Shown one piece after another: positions 39,517 to 50,337 of a DNA stretch of 64,000 nucleotides (its first letter is position 1; every line of letters begins with the position of its first letter). Below the pieces are notes generated by a model, which saw nothing but the letters and a program-made list of their open reading frames with translations, was not told the origin of the DNA and made no database searches. A program made the translations under genes and the position numbers. Source of the DNA: Myxococcus eversor (GTDB lineage Bacteria > Myxococcota > Myxococcia > Myxococcales > Myxococcaceae). The stretch spans positions 248,001 to 312,000 of the forward strand of contig NZ_JAAIXY010000012.1 of the NCBI RefSeq assembly GCF_010894455.1, read 5' to 3'.

Positions 39517-40842
39517 ATGCCTGTACATTCACGAGAAGAGTTGGTGGCTGCGCTTGATGCAAATGATTTTGAACGACTGCTCGGAACACCAGAGAGCGAG
39601 TGGCTTGACTTCAAGAAAGAGCCCTACCTTCTTGATTCCGATAAAGGTCGTTGGGAATATGTAAAAGATATTGCCGCATTCGCCAATGCCACAGGTGGAT
39701 GCATCCTCATCGGCGTCAAGGCCACAAAAGACCCGAATGAGCTCCAGGAAAAAGCAACATCTGTGACGGCCATTCCAAAGAAACTGGTCAACTCAGACAG
39801 ATACAACGGCATCCTGCTTGAGAAGCTGTACCCGGATGTCCAGGGACTTCGGATGAGATGGTATCCAGAGTCACGCGCCGTCTCGGATGGGCTGCTCCTT
39901 ATTGAAATTCCATCGCAAAGAGGAAGCAGTAAGCCCTTCGTGTTGAGGAGTATGTCGGGAGCAGAGGATTTGCCTGTCATTGCGCTTGGTGTTCCAATGC
40001 GCGTAGGGGACCGCACAAGCTGGATGCGGGCTGAAACTCTACACCATCGAATGCAGGGAACCCGCCAGGTTGAAGAGGCGGCGCAGGTCGAGCGAGAATC
40101 CCGGCAACATGCGAGCCTTGTTCAGCGTGCGGAAGAACATATACGGACGCTCACTCGTGAAATGAAGTGGAGCAACGTCGCAACTTACTTTCTACAGGCG
40201 CTTCCTCCCGCTTCGGAAAGAACCGGCCCATTGCTCAATGTTCACGGAGAAGACGGCCTCCGTGGAGCACTTGCAAGGCCAAAATCGTTACGAACTATGG
40301 GATTCAACCTCAGGCAGTTGGGGAGTCTTGAGACGCGAAATGGAGGTCTGGCGTATCTCGAAGATCCACGTAGGTGTATCTCACTCGACCGCGATGGGCT
40401 TTTTACGGTTGGAGCATACGCAGAAGCCGATTTTCTCGGATGGTATCTTAACCGAGCACGCACAGATGCGTCGTCGCCAATGCGATTGAATCCATTGGTG
40501 CTGGTTGAGTTTACCCTGGAATTTTTTCGATTCGTATATGCCGCGCTAATTCCCCGGGTTTCGCATGGAGTTTGGACGTTTCGAATAGTGACCGAGGGGC
40601 TACAGAGCAGGCAAGGAGGCGTCCTGCTCAATCCTGGCCGGCACAATGCCGACCACTGGTCGGATGGTGCTCCGGCTTCCGTGGACAACATGCTCGAGCA
40701 ATTTCAAGCGACAGGAAATGCTGCCAAGGACGCGTTTCGGGCTCTTGAGTCGATCTATGGAATCTTCGGGATCTCTTCATCCGAAATTCCCTATTCGCGT
40801 GACGGTGAGATTGTGGAAGCAGAGATCGTTGCGGTTCAGTAG
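39517..40842 (+). CDS. Schlafen/AlbA_2-domain ATP-binding protein
   Basis: A 441-residue protein. Its N-terminal 150 residues match the AlbA_2 (Schlafen) domain: ESEWLDFKKE at 26-35 with the conserved Glu, and DIAAFANATGGCILIGV at 51-67. The later part has a coiled stretch (RQVEEAAQVERESRQHASLV) and an unrecognised C-terminal domain (ISLDRDGLFTVGAYAEADFL, LEFFRFVYAALIPRVSHG). Its G+C content is plainly lower than that of every neighbour, with many A/T-ending codons, so it was probably acquired. GGGAGG lies nine bases upstream of the ATG. AlbA_2 proteins occur in nucleic-acid processing and in phage-defence islands; the function here is not established. Confidence 0.85.
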   Translation: MPVHSREELVAALDANDFERLLGTPESEWLDFKKEPYLLDSDKGRWEYVKDIAAFANATGGCILIGVKATKDPNELQEKATSVTAIPKKLVNSDRYNGILLEKLYPDVQGLRMRWYPESRAVSDGLLLIEIPSQRGSSKPFVLRSMSGAEDLPVIALGVPMRVGDRTSWMRAETLHHRMQGTRQVEEAAQVERESRQHASLVQRAEEHIRTLTREMKWSNVATYFLQALPPASERTGPLLNVHGEDGLRGALARPKSLRTMGFNLRQLGSLETRNGGLAYLEDPRRCISLDRDGLFTVGAYAEADFLGWYLNRARTDASSPMRLNPLVLVEFTLEFFRFVYAALIPRVSHGVWTFRIVTEGLQSRQGGVLLNPGRHNADHWSDGAPASVDNMLEQFQATGNAAKDAFRALESIYGIFGISSSEIPYSRDGEIVEAEIVAVQ

Positions 40843-40961
40843 CTGCCATCTTTTCTACGCCGTCGTGATTTTCTGTAGATGCCTTTGATGGTGTCTTACC
40901 GGCTCGACTTCTCCTGAGGGCGCGTCTTCCTGGCACGTCCCCGTGCTACCTTCCGCGCCCC

Positions 40962-41564
40962 ATGAAGCGGACCGTCCTCATCGGTAGCCTCCTCCTGGCC
41001 CCGGCCTGTGCCACCACGTCGCGGGAGCCCGTCTCCGTCGCGGAGTCCTACGCCCGCGCGCTGGACGAAGGCCGCCTCCAGGACGCCTACGCCCTCACCA
41101 CCGATGGCCCGGAAGGGCAGGTCGCCTTCCTGGAGCGCTACTCCGATGAGACGACCCGCCGCGAGCGCGCCGCAGCCGTCCGTGCCGGCGCCGCCGTCCT
41201 CGAAGCCCGTGCTCCCTCCCTCACCCTGGCTCGCACCGGTGAGGACTGGCGCGTCGTCGAAGCCCGCCCGGCCGACGTTCCCCGAGCCGCCCTCCGCCGC
41301 TTCCTGGACGCCTCGGACGCCAAGGACTGGAAGACGGCCTGGAGCCTGCTTGCCGCGCCCTTGCGTGCCCGCTACACCCCCGAGCGACTCCGAGAGGACT
41401 TCGAGCACGAGCCCCTCGCCAAGGAGCGCCTGCGCCGCGCCCGGCTCGCGCTCAACACGCACGTCCGGGTCGGCGCCGGTGAGGCCGTCTTCCCCCTCGG
41501 CGACGAGCGGGCCGTCCTCCTCGTCCTCGAAGACGGCGAATACCGGGTCTCAGCGCTCGAATAG
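40962..41564 (+). CDS. Small lipoprotein of unknown function
   Basis: A 200-residue protein with a lipoprotein signal (MKRTVLIGSLLLAPACATTS; the lipid-bearing Cys is at 16). The body consists of two similar alpha/beta pieces: residues of about 30-95 (SYARALDEGRLQDAYALTTD) and 100-165 (RFLDASDAKDWKTAWSLLAA). Both look like small NTF2-like or tetratricopeptide-like units that end in the same style, so an internal duplication is likely. No enzymatic motifs are visible. It marks the return to high-GC sequence after the Schlafen-type gene. Confidence 0.75.
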   Translation: MKRTVLIGSLLLAPACATTSREPVSVAESYARALDEGRLQDAYALTTDGPEGQVAFLERYSDETTRRERAAAVRAGAAVLEARAPSLTLARTGEDWRVVEARPADVPRAALRRFLDASDAKDWKTAWSLLAAPLRARYTPERLREDFEHEPLAKERLRRARLALNTHVRVGAGEAVFPLGDERAVLLVLEDGEYRVSALE

Positions 41565-41684
41565 GGCCTCGGGCCTCTCGACACAGCGTCAGCGTCCCTG
41601 ATGGACACCTTCAGCCCGCCAACACCCTCCAGCCCTCCAGGCCGTCGTCAGGGTGCGTCCAGGTCCACCCCGCGTTAAACGACG

Positions 41685-41712
41685 TTGACAGTCCCCCCGG
41701 GGCTGGCATGTT
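41685..41712 (+). promoter_or_regulatory. Weak promoter candidate for mrp
   Basis: TTGACA (41685-41690) is a perfect -35 element; CATGTT (41707-41712) is a poor -10 with a 16-base spacer. It lies 58-85 bases upstream of the mrp ATG. The remainder of the 205-base gap is GC-rich without a gene. Confidence 0.25.
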
Positions 41713-41769
41713 CCGCGCCCGCTGAGGGGCGCCCCAAGCGCCCGTTTTCCAAAGGTTTCAGGTGTCCCG

Positions 41770-42858
<1,089 letters not shown>

Positions 42859-42879
42859 CATCCACCCAGGAGACGCTGC

Positions 42880-43395
42880 ATGCCCCCAGCCGGCAATGAC
42901 GACTACCCCGACGACCCGTTGATCGACGAGGACCGTTCCGGCCGTGAGGGCCGCTCCGGTCCCGCGGGCTTCGTTCCGGAGTTCGTCCGTCGCATGGCCG
43001 TCGCCGGCCTGGGCGCCCTCTTCATGACCGAGGAGGGCATCCGCAACCTGGCGGGACAGCTCAAGCTCCCCAAGGAAGCCCTCGGCTTCATCCTCTCCCA
43101 GGCGGAGAAGACCAAGGACGAAGTCACCGGCGCTGTCACCGAAGAGCTCCGCCGCTTCCTCCAGTCCGAGAAGCTGCGCGACGAGTTCCTCAAGCTCGTC
43201 TCCGGCATGACGCTGGAGATCAAGGCCCAGGTCCGACTCGTCCCGCCGGACAAGGCCGAGAAGATGGGCTCCGACGAGCCCGAGAGCCCCGAGCCTCGAC
43301 CCAAGAAGGAGAAGACCGCCGCCCCCACCGCGCGCGTCGTCATCTCCGAGCTCAACGCCCGCCGCCCCGGCTCCAAGCGTTCCAAGAAGGAGTAG
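42880..43395 (+). CDS. Conserved hypothetical helical protein
   Basis: A 171-residue soluble protein, mostly helical. It reads MAVAGLGALFMTEEGIRNLA, LKLPKEALGFILSQAEKTKD and FLKLVSGMTLEIKAQVRLVP; the tail is lysine/proline-rich (PRPKKEKTAAPTARV, GSKRSKKE). The middle resembles the phasin-like or cell-division helical proteins found in myxobacteria, but I cannot name a family. GGAGACG lies upstream of the ATG. Its stop overlaps the start of the next gene by one base (GTAGTGG), so they are cotranslated. Confidence 0.72.
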   Translation: MPPAGNDDYPDDPLIDEDRSGREGRSGPAGFVPEFVRRMAVAGLGALFMTEEGIRNLAGQLKLPKEALGFILSQAEKTKDEVTGAVTEELRRFLQSEKLRDEFLKLVSGMTLEIKAQVRLVPPDKAEKMGSDEPESPEPRPKKEKTAAPTARVVISELNARRPGSKRSKKE

Positions 43396-43835
43396 TGGTG
43401 GCGGACACGCCTCCTTCCGAAACAACCCCGCCAGCCCCCGTGCGCAAGGGCTGGCGCTCGTCCCCGCTGGCGAAGCGGCTGCCCCTGCTCCTGGCCGTCG
43501 GCCTGGGCATCTACATCTGGCAGATCACCGGCATCCCCGAGCGGGAGCTGGTCATCCAACCCGATGGCGACGGCTGGAGTCAGGCGCGTGCGCTGGACCT
43601 CCAGGTGATGGACCCGGAGGGCGCGGTCCTCAAGCGCGAGGAGCGCTACTTCGGAGACACCGGCGCGCCTCCGGAGTTGAGCTTCAAGGTGGACCTGCCC
43701 GAGGGTTCCTTCCGGACGCTGTTCTTCGTGAAGCTCGCGGGCCGAGAGGAGCGGGTGCGCGTCGAGGAGCCGCTCACGGTGGGGGAGGAGCGCTACATCG
43801 TTCGCCGGCTCCAGTTGCCAGCCGCGACTCGTTGA
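43395..43835 (+). CDS. Single-pass membrane protein of unknown function
   Basis: A 146-residue protein starting at GTG 43395 (or GTG 43398). One transmembrane helix lies near 29-46 (LPLLLAVGLGIYIWQITG) after a basic stretch (RKGWRSSPLAKR), so the N-terminus is inside. The outer domain is beta-rich (LVIQPDGDGWSQARALDLQV, LFFVKLAGREERVRVEEPLT). No family is recognised. It is coupled to the preceding helical protein; both lie between mrp and the 3-hydroxyacyl-CoA dehydrogenase gene. Confidence 0.72.
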   Translation: MVADTPPSETTPPAPVRKGWRSSPLAKRLPLLLAVGLGIYIWQITGIPERELVIQPDGDGWSQARALDLQVMDPEGAVLKREERYFGDTGAPPELSFKVDLPEGSFRTLFFVKLAGREERVRVEEPLTVGEERYIVRRLQLPAATR

Positions 43836-43904
43836 CCGCCCTGGGGGCGTGGGCTATGGGCGCACCACGTCATTCACATTCCGACCGAGGGGTTCGAGAG
43901 CACC

Positions 43905-44753
43905 ATGGCAACGGAGCACATCGTCGTCGTCGGCGCCGGGCAGATGGGCGCGGGAATCGCGCAGGTGGCATTGCAGGCGGGTCTGCGCGTCACGCTGGCG
44001 GACGTGTCCAAGGAAGGTCTCGCCAAGGGCGCTGACCGCATCCGCGCGGGCCTGAAGAAGCTGGTGGAGAAGGGCAAGCTCGACGCCGCGAAGCAGCAGG
44101 CCGCCGAGGCCAATCTCGCCACCCTCACCAACGTCACCGAGGCGAAGGACGTCGACTTCGCCATTGAAGCCGTGACGGAGAACGAGGACCTCAAGCGCCG
44201 CATCTTCCAGGACCTGGACGCCGTCGTCCGGCCGGGCGGCATCCTCGCCACCAACACCTCGTCCATCCCCATCACCCGCATCGCCGCGTCCACGAAGCGC
44301 CCCGAGTTCGTCATCGGCATGCACTTCATGAACCCCGTGCCGGTGATGCAGTTGGTGGAGCTCATCCGTGGCGCCGCCACGTCGGATGAGACCTATGCCA
44401 CCACGCGCGCGCTCTCCGAGCGCATGGGCAAGACGACGGTGGTCTCGAAGGACTTCCCGGGCTTCATCGTCAACCGCATCCTCATCCCGATGCTGAACGA
44501 GGCCTGCTACGCGCTGATGGAGGGCCTGGGTTCCGCGGAGGACATCGACACCGCGATGAAGCTGGGCACCAACCAGCCCATGGGCCCGCTCCAGCTCGCT
44601 GACTTCATCGGCCTGGACACGGTGCTCTACATCGCCGAGGTGCTGCACAAGGGCCTGGGTGACTCGAAGTACCGCCCGTGCCCGCTGCTGCGCCAGTACG
44701 TCGACGCCGGCTGGTACGGCAAGAAGAGCGGTCGCGGCTTCTACAAGTACTAG
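43905..44753 (+). CDS. hbd: 3-Hydroxybutyryl-CoA dehydrogenase
   Basis: A 282-residue short-form 3-hydroxyacyl-CoA dehydrogenase that interconverts (S)-3-hydroxybutyryl-CoA and acetoacetyl-CoA with NAD(P). The N-terminal Rossmann fold has VVGAGQMGAGIAQVALQAG near 7-25. The catalytic region reads ASTKRPEFVIGMHFMNPVPV with the family's HFMNP, and SKDFPGFIVNRILIPMLNEA is the C-terminal domain signature, ending in GRGFYKY. The length equals that of Clostridium-type Hbd proteins. It is followed after 27 bases by the enoyl-CoA hydratase gene, so the two steps of butyryl-CoA oxidation are cotranscribed. Confidence 0.95.
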   Translation: MATEHIVVVGAGQMGAGIAQVALQAGLRVTLADVSKEGLAKGADRIRAGLKKLVEKGKLDAAKQQAAEANLATLTNVTEAKDVDFAIEAVTENEDLKRRIFQDLDAVVRPGGILATNTSSIPITRIAASTKRPEFVIGMHFMNPVPVMQLVELIRGAATSDETYATTRALSERMGKTTVVSKDFPGFIVNRILIPMLNEACYALMEGLGSAEDIDTAMKLGTNQPMGPLQLADFIGLDTVLYIAEVLHKGLGDSKYRPCPLLRQYVDAGWYGKKSGRGFYKY

Positions 44754-44780
44754 GCACCACCCTCCCGAGGAGCCTCGAAC

Positions 44781-45560
<780 letters not shown>

Positions 45561-45561
45561 C

Positions 45562-46322
45562 GTGAATCACGCGCTCGCGGTCGGGAGTCTCCTCACGGTT
45601 CTCCTGGCCGCGACGCCGGCCCGCTCCGCGCCTGTCTCCGAGCCTGTCTCTGAACCCGCGCCCGAAGCCGAGCCCCAGGCTCCGCAAGCTCCGGACGACG
45701 AATCTGGACGGGCTCCGGCACTGGTCTCCTGGAAGCGCTCGCTGTGCATCTACACGGGCTGCTTCCTGGAGCCGTTCATCCCCGATGTCCGCTACCAGTG
45801 GGGACAGGGCTCGCGAGAGCACTGGGTCTTGTCCTGGCCCATCCACCCGTGGGCCTTCCCGGCGTGGGACATCCCCGGGCCCACCCTCATCCTGTCGCCC
45901 TTCGTGGAGCCCCAGGTGCGACTTGCGCCCGCGGCCTACCGGCTGCTCGCGGGGGCACGGGTGTATGCGTTTCCGGACAGCGCTCGCCTGGGCGTGCTCG
46001 CGGAAGGGGCGGGGCTGTGGGGCCAGGATGGCTCGGGCGGGCTGGCGGGCCTGGGCCTCACCTACGACTTGATTGAACGCGGTCCGAATACGAAGCCCTG
46101 GACGGTGTCCGTGGTGCTTCGCCGGGCCTGGACGGGGGAGGGGACGCGGATGGACCTCTCCCTGGACGTCACGGTGCCACTGAACATGTTCCTGGGCTCA
46201 CCCCTGGATTCCAGGGGGCCCGGCGGGCGGTCGTCGGCTAATCGGCACGGCAACCCTCGCTTGGGGCCTGGCGGAGCGTCTTCGCTATTCCCTGGGAGCA
46301 CCCCCCGTAATATGGAGCCCTC

Positions 46323-46326
<4 letters not shown>
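45562..46326 (+). CDS. Exported protein of unknown function
   Basis: A 254-residue protein with a GTG start at 45562. A signal peptide (ALAVGSLLTVLLAATPARSA) is followed by a Glu/Pro-rich repeat (PVSEPVSEPAPEAEPQAPQA) and a domain with aromatic beta strands (RYQWGQGSREHWVLSWPIHP, LILSPFVEPQVRLA, LAGARVYAF). The appearance suggests an outer-membrane or periplasmic protein. The last 30 residues read through the upstream region of the next gene (SSANRHGNPRLGPGGASSLF), and the stop overlaps the acyl-CoA dehydrogenase ATG (ATGA). Confidence 0.65.
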
Positions 46327-47465
<1,139 letters not shown>

Positions 47466-47470
47466 GCACC

Positions 47471-47917
47471 ATGAAGAGGGCACTGCTTCCCGTTCTGATT
47501 CTGGTCTCGACCGCCGCGTTCGCGGAGAGCGTTCCAGCGAAGAAGCCCGAGGGCGGGAAGCCGGCCCCCACCACGAAGGTGCCCGCGAAGAGCGACGCGC
47601 CGGACGTGGCCCGCCTGCCGTTCACTCCGGACTCCATCCGCCAGGTCGTCACGTACAACCAGGGGCGGATCCAGGAGTGCTACGAGGACCACATGGCGGA
47701 GAAGAACAAGAAGGCGGAGGGCAAGCTGCTCACGTCCTTCACCATCGACGCCAATGGTCTGGTGAAGGGCGCGAAGGTGCGCAAGGGCAGCACGCTGAAG
47801 GACCCGAACCTTCATGACTGCGTGGTGGCCGTGTTGTCGTCCATGACGTTCCCCAAGCCTCCGGACGGCGCCGACCACCCCATCGAGTATCCGTTCAACC
47901 TCAAGGCCATCGAGTAG
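47471..47917 (+). CDS. AgmX/PglI C-terminal-domain protein
   Basis: A 148-residue exported protein: signal peptide (RALLPVLILVSTAAFAES), a Lys/Pro-rich linker to residue 45, and an AgmX/PglI C-terminal domain. The domain's conserved cysteines are in RIQECYEDHM and LHDCVVAV, with the ending MTFPKPPDGADHPIEYPFNL. In myxobacteria this domain is common in envelope and motility-associated proteins, and it is structurally like the TonB C-terminal domain. Here it stands alone without a TonB-box partner, between two acyl-CoA dehydrogenase genes, six bases from the first and 10 from the second. Confidence 0.82.
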   Translation: MKRALLPVLILVSTAAFAESVPAKKPEGGKPAPTTKVPAKSDAPDVARLPFTPDSIRQVVTYNQGRIQECYEDHMAEKNKKAEGKLLTSFTIDANGLVKGAKVRKGSTLKDPNLHDCVVAVLSSMTFPKPPDGADHPIEYPFNLKAIE

Positions 47918-47927
47918 GACGACCGAC

Positions 47928-49073
47928 GTGAACCTCGAGCTGACCGAGACGCAGACGCTGATTCGCGAGACGGCCCGCAAGTTCGCGCGGGAGCGCGTGG
48001 CGCCGCTCGCCCGCGAACTGGACCGCCAGGAGCGCTTTCCCACCGAAATCTTCAAGGAGCTGGGCGAGCTGGGGCTGCTGGGCGTGAACATCCCGGCGAA
48101 GTACGGCGGCTCGGAAGCGGGCGCCGTGTCCTACGCGCTGGCGATGATGGAGATGGCCGCGGCGGATGCGTCCACGTCCGTGGCGATGGCCGTGACGAAC
48201 ATGTGCGCGGAGCTGATCAACGCGTTCGGCACCGAGGCGCAGCGCGAGAAGTACGTGACGCGGCTGACGTCGGGTGAGGCCGTGGCGGGTTCGTTCGCGC
48301 TCTCCGAGCCGCACGCGGGCTCCGACCCGGGCGCGCTGATGACGTCCGCGGTCCGCCGTGGCGACTCGTGGGTCATCAACGGCAGCAAGCAGTGGATTAC
48401 GTCCGGCGCGTACGCGGGCGTGATGGTGGTGTGGGCGCGCACGTCGCCGGCCGGCAACAAGGGCCTGTCGTGCTTCATCGTGGAGGGTGGGACGAAGGGT
48501 CTCATCATCGGTCGCCACGAGGACAAGATGGGGCTGCGCTCGTCGAACACCGTCGCGCTGACGTTCGAGGACTGCGTGATTCCGGCGGAGAACCTGCTGG
48601 GCTCGGAAGGGCAGGGGTTCCGGCTGGCGATGGTCGCGCTGGATGGCGGGCGCATCGGCATCGCCTCGCAGGCGTGTGGCGTGGCTCGCGCGGCGCTGGA
48701 GGCCACCGTGTCCTATGTGAAGGACCGCAAGGCGTTCGGTCAGGCGATTGGCGAGTTCCAGGGGCCGCGCTTCATGATTGCCGACATGAAGACGCAGATC
48801 GACGCGGCGGAGCTGCTGACGCTGCGCGCGGCGTACATGAAGGACCAGAAGCAGCCGTTCACCCGCGAGGCGTCGATGGCGAAGCTGTTCGCCAGCGAGA
48901 CGAGCAATCGCGTCTGTGACAAGGCCGTGCAGCTTCACGGTGGCTACGGCTACATCGACGAGTTCCCGGTGGAGCGGTACTTCCGCGACGCGCGCGTGCA
49001 GACCATCTACGAGGGCACCAGCGAGGTGCAGCGGATGGTGATTGCCCGCGAGAGCTTCAAACTGCTGGGCTGA
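47928..49073 (+). CDS. Acyl-CoA dehydrogenase (second)
   Basis: A 381-residue acyl-CoA dehydrogenase with a GTG start. It has the features LSEPHAGSDPGALMTSAVRR, INGSKQWITSGAYAGVMVVW and the end YEGTSEVQRMVIA. The sequence is paralogous to 46323-47465 and was probably duplicated and diverged, since the residues around the acyl pocket (MAVTNMCAELINAFGTEAQR against MSVNNSLYCDPVSKFGTEAQ) differ. It likely acts on a different chain length or a branched acyl-CoA. It is the last acyl-CoA gene of this cluster. Confidence 0.94.
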   Translation: MNLELTETQTLIRETARKFARERVAPLARELDRQERFPTEIFKELGELGLLGVNIPAKYGGSEAGAVSYALAMMEMAAADASTSVAMAVTNMCAELINAFGTEAQREKYVTRLTSGEAVAGSFALSEPHAGSDPGALMTSAVRRGDSWVINGSKQWITSGAYAGVMVVWARTSPAGNKGLSCFIVEGGTKGLIIGRHEDKMGLRSSNTVALTFEDCVIPAENLLGSEGQGFRLAMVALDGGRIGIASQACGVARAALEATVSYVKDRKAFGQAIGEFQGPRFMIADMKTQIDAAELLTLRAAYMKDQKQPFTREASMAKLFASETSNRVCDKAVQLHGGYGYIDEFPVERYFRDARVQTIYEGTSEVQRMVIARESFKLLG

Positions 49074-49119
49074 GGCGAGGCTTCGTTCTTCCGCTTCGCG
49101 GCCAGGGAGGAGTGGACCC

Positions 49120-49527
49120 ATGGGGCTGAAGCGGAAGGGACGTTACTCGTACGGCGACTCGCGCGCGGACCTCAGGACCTTCCTGGCGGGCTACAGCGAG
49201 AAGAACAAGTACCCCATCGCGCGGATGGAAGACCTGCGGTGCCCCTGTGGCTCCGAGGTGCTGGAGTTGTTGCTCGATGATGACGAGGGCGCGGCCGTCC
49301 AGACGTGCCCGACGTGCCAGCATCAGATTCCCGTGGGGGACAGCGCCGAGTACCTCGACGACGCGGAGCTGGGGGAATGCGAGTGCCCTTGTGGGGGAAC
49401 TCGCTTCGAGCTCACCGTGGGGTCCGCGTTCTACGAAGGCAGCACGGACGTCCGCTGGTTCTATGTGGGATGCCGGTGTCCTTCGTGTGGGCTCGTGGGC
49501 TGCTACGGGGATTGGAAGACTCCCTGA
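49120..49527 (+). CDS. Cysteine-rich zinc-binding protein of unknown function
   Basis: A 135-residue protein starting at ATG 49120 after GGGAGGAG. It contains four cysteine groups: CPC at 41-43, CPTC at 63-66, CECPC at 87-91 and CRCPSC at 118-123, enough for two zinc sites. The N-terminal 40 residues are basic (LKRKGRYSYGDSRADLRTFL). The second half repeats the layout of the first, so two related zinc ribbons are joined. The function is unknown; zinc ribbons of this size often bind nucleic acids or proteins. It follows the acyl-CoA dehydrogenase by 46 bases. Confidence 0.78.
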   Translation: MGLKRKGRYSYGDSRADLRTFLAGYSEKNKYPIARMEDLRCPCGSEVLELLLDDDEGAAVQTCPTCQHQIPVGDSAEYLDDAELGECECPCGGTRFELTVGSAFYEGSTDVRWFYVGCRCPSCGLVGCYGDWKTP

Positions 49528-49544
49528 ACTTGCCACGAATCGAC

Positions 49545-49567
49545 TAGACGACCGGTCTACTGGTCGT
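49545..49567. promoter_or_regulatory. Overlapping TetR-type operators
   Basis: TAGAC (49545-49549) and GTCTA (49555-49559) form one inverted repeat with five bases between, and ACGACC (49548-49553) and GGTCGT (49562-49567) form another with eight between. TAGAC...GTCTA is the core of NemR-type TetR operators (from memory). It lies 13 bases upstream of the regulator's ATG, well placed for autorepression. Confidence 0.6.
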
Positions 49568-49579
49568 TAGCAAAGGGCC

Positions 49580-50176
49580 ATGAGCGTGAGCGCGGCCCCC
49601 CAGCAGGATGCCCGTCGGCACATCATCGATGCGGCCCATCCGTTGTTCGCGAGCAAGGGCTTCACCGCGGTGGGCCTGGCGGAGGTGCTGGCGGCGGCGA
49701 AGGTCCCGAAGGGCTCGTTCTATTACTACTTCGACTCGAAGGAGGCCTTCGGCGAGGCGGTGCTGGAGACGTACTTCGCGGACTACCTGGCGAGGATGGA
49801 GGTGTTGCTGGCGGTGCCGGGCACGTCCGCGCAGCGCCTGCTGGGGTACTTCCAGGACTGGCTTGCCTCTCAGCTCGACGAAGAGGCCCGGGGCCGATGT
49901 CTCGTGGTGAAGCTCGGCGCGGAGGTCTGTGACTTGTCCGGGAGCATGCGCGCGGCGCTGGAGCGCGGGACTCAGGGCATCATCGACAGACTGTCGCGCT
50001 GTCTTGATGCAGGGAGGGAGGACGGTTCGCTGACGGCTCCGCTGGACACGCGGGCGGTCGCAATCACTCTCTACCAGTCCTGGCTGGGCGCGGGGCTGCT
50101 GGCCAAGATTTCCCGCGACCGCACGCCGCTGGACACGGCCATGGTTGGTACACGGCGGTTGCTGGGACTCGCATAA
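49580..50176 (+). CDS. TetR/AcrR-family regulator (NemR-like)
   Basis: A 198-residue TetR regulator with the helix-turn-helix at about 14-58 (HIIDAAHPLFASKGFTAVGL then VPKGSFYYYFDSKEAFGEAV). The ligand-binding domain has RLLGYFQDWLASQLDEEARG followed by CLVVKLGAEVCDLS, the arrangement of NemR-like proteins, where a cysteine near RGRCLVVKL senses electrophiles. The start is ATG 49580 or GTG 49586. The downstream NADP-dependent oxidoreductase, an enone-reductase-like enzyme, is the natural target, as for nemR and nemA in E. coli. Both point to reactive carbonyl or quinone detoxification (inference). Confidence 0.9.
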   Translation: MSVSAAPQQDARRHIIDAAHPLFASKGFTAVGLAEVLAAAKVPKGSFYYYFDSKEAFGEAVLETYFADYLARMEVLLAVPGTSAQRLLGYFQDWLASQLDEEARGRCLVVKLGAEVCDLSGSMRAALERGTQGIIDRLSRCLDAGREDGSLTAPLDTRAVAITLYQSWLGAGLLAKISRDRTPLDTAMVGTRRLLGLA

Positions 50177-50187
50177 CGCGTCCGCGT

Positions 50188-50203
50188 CGAAGACGCGTCT
50201 TCG
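50188..50203. promoter_or_regulatory. Perfect 16-bp palindrome between TetR and oxidoreductase genes
   Basis: CGAAGACGCGTCTTCG is a perfect 8+8 inverted repeat 12 bases after the regulator's stop, followed some 25 bases later by a T-rich stretch (TTCTTTTTC). It could be an operator of the downstream gene or part of a terminator of the regulator gene. It differs from the operators at 49545-49567. Confidence 0.4.
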
Positions 50204-50337
50204 CTTCGTCACCTTCTTTTTCGTCGGCCGAGCTGCTCGCGGTGGCACACCGTGAGTGGCTCGTGCGCGCTCGCTCACGGCTTGCCGGGACAGGGTGCGC
50301 TGAACGTTTTCTCGCCACACCCCTGGAGTCAGCACCC

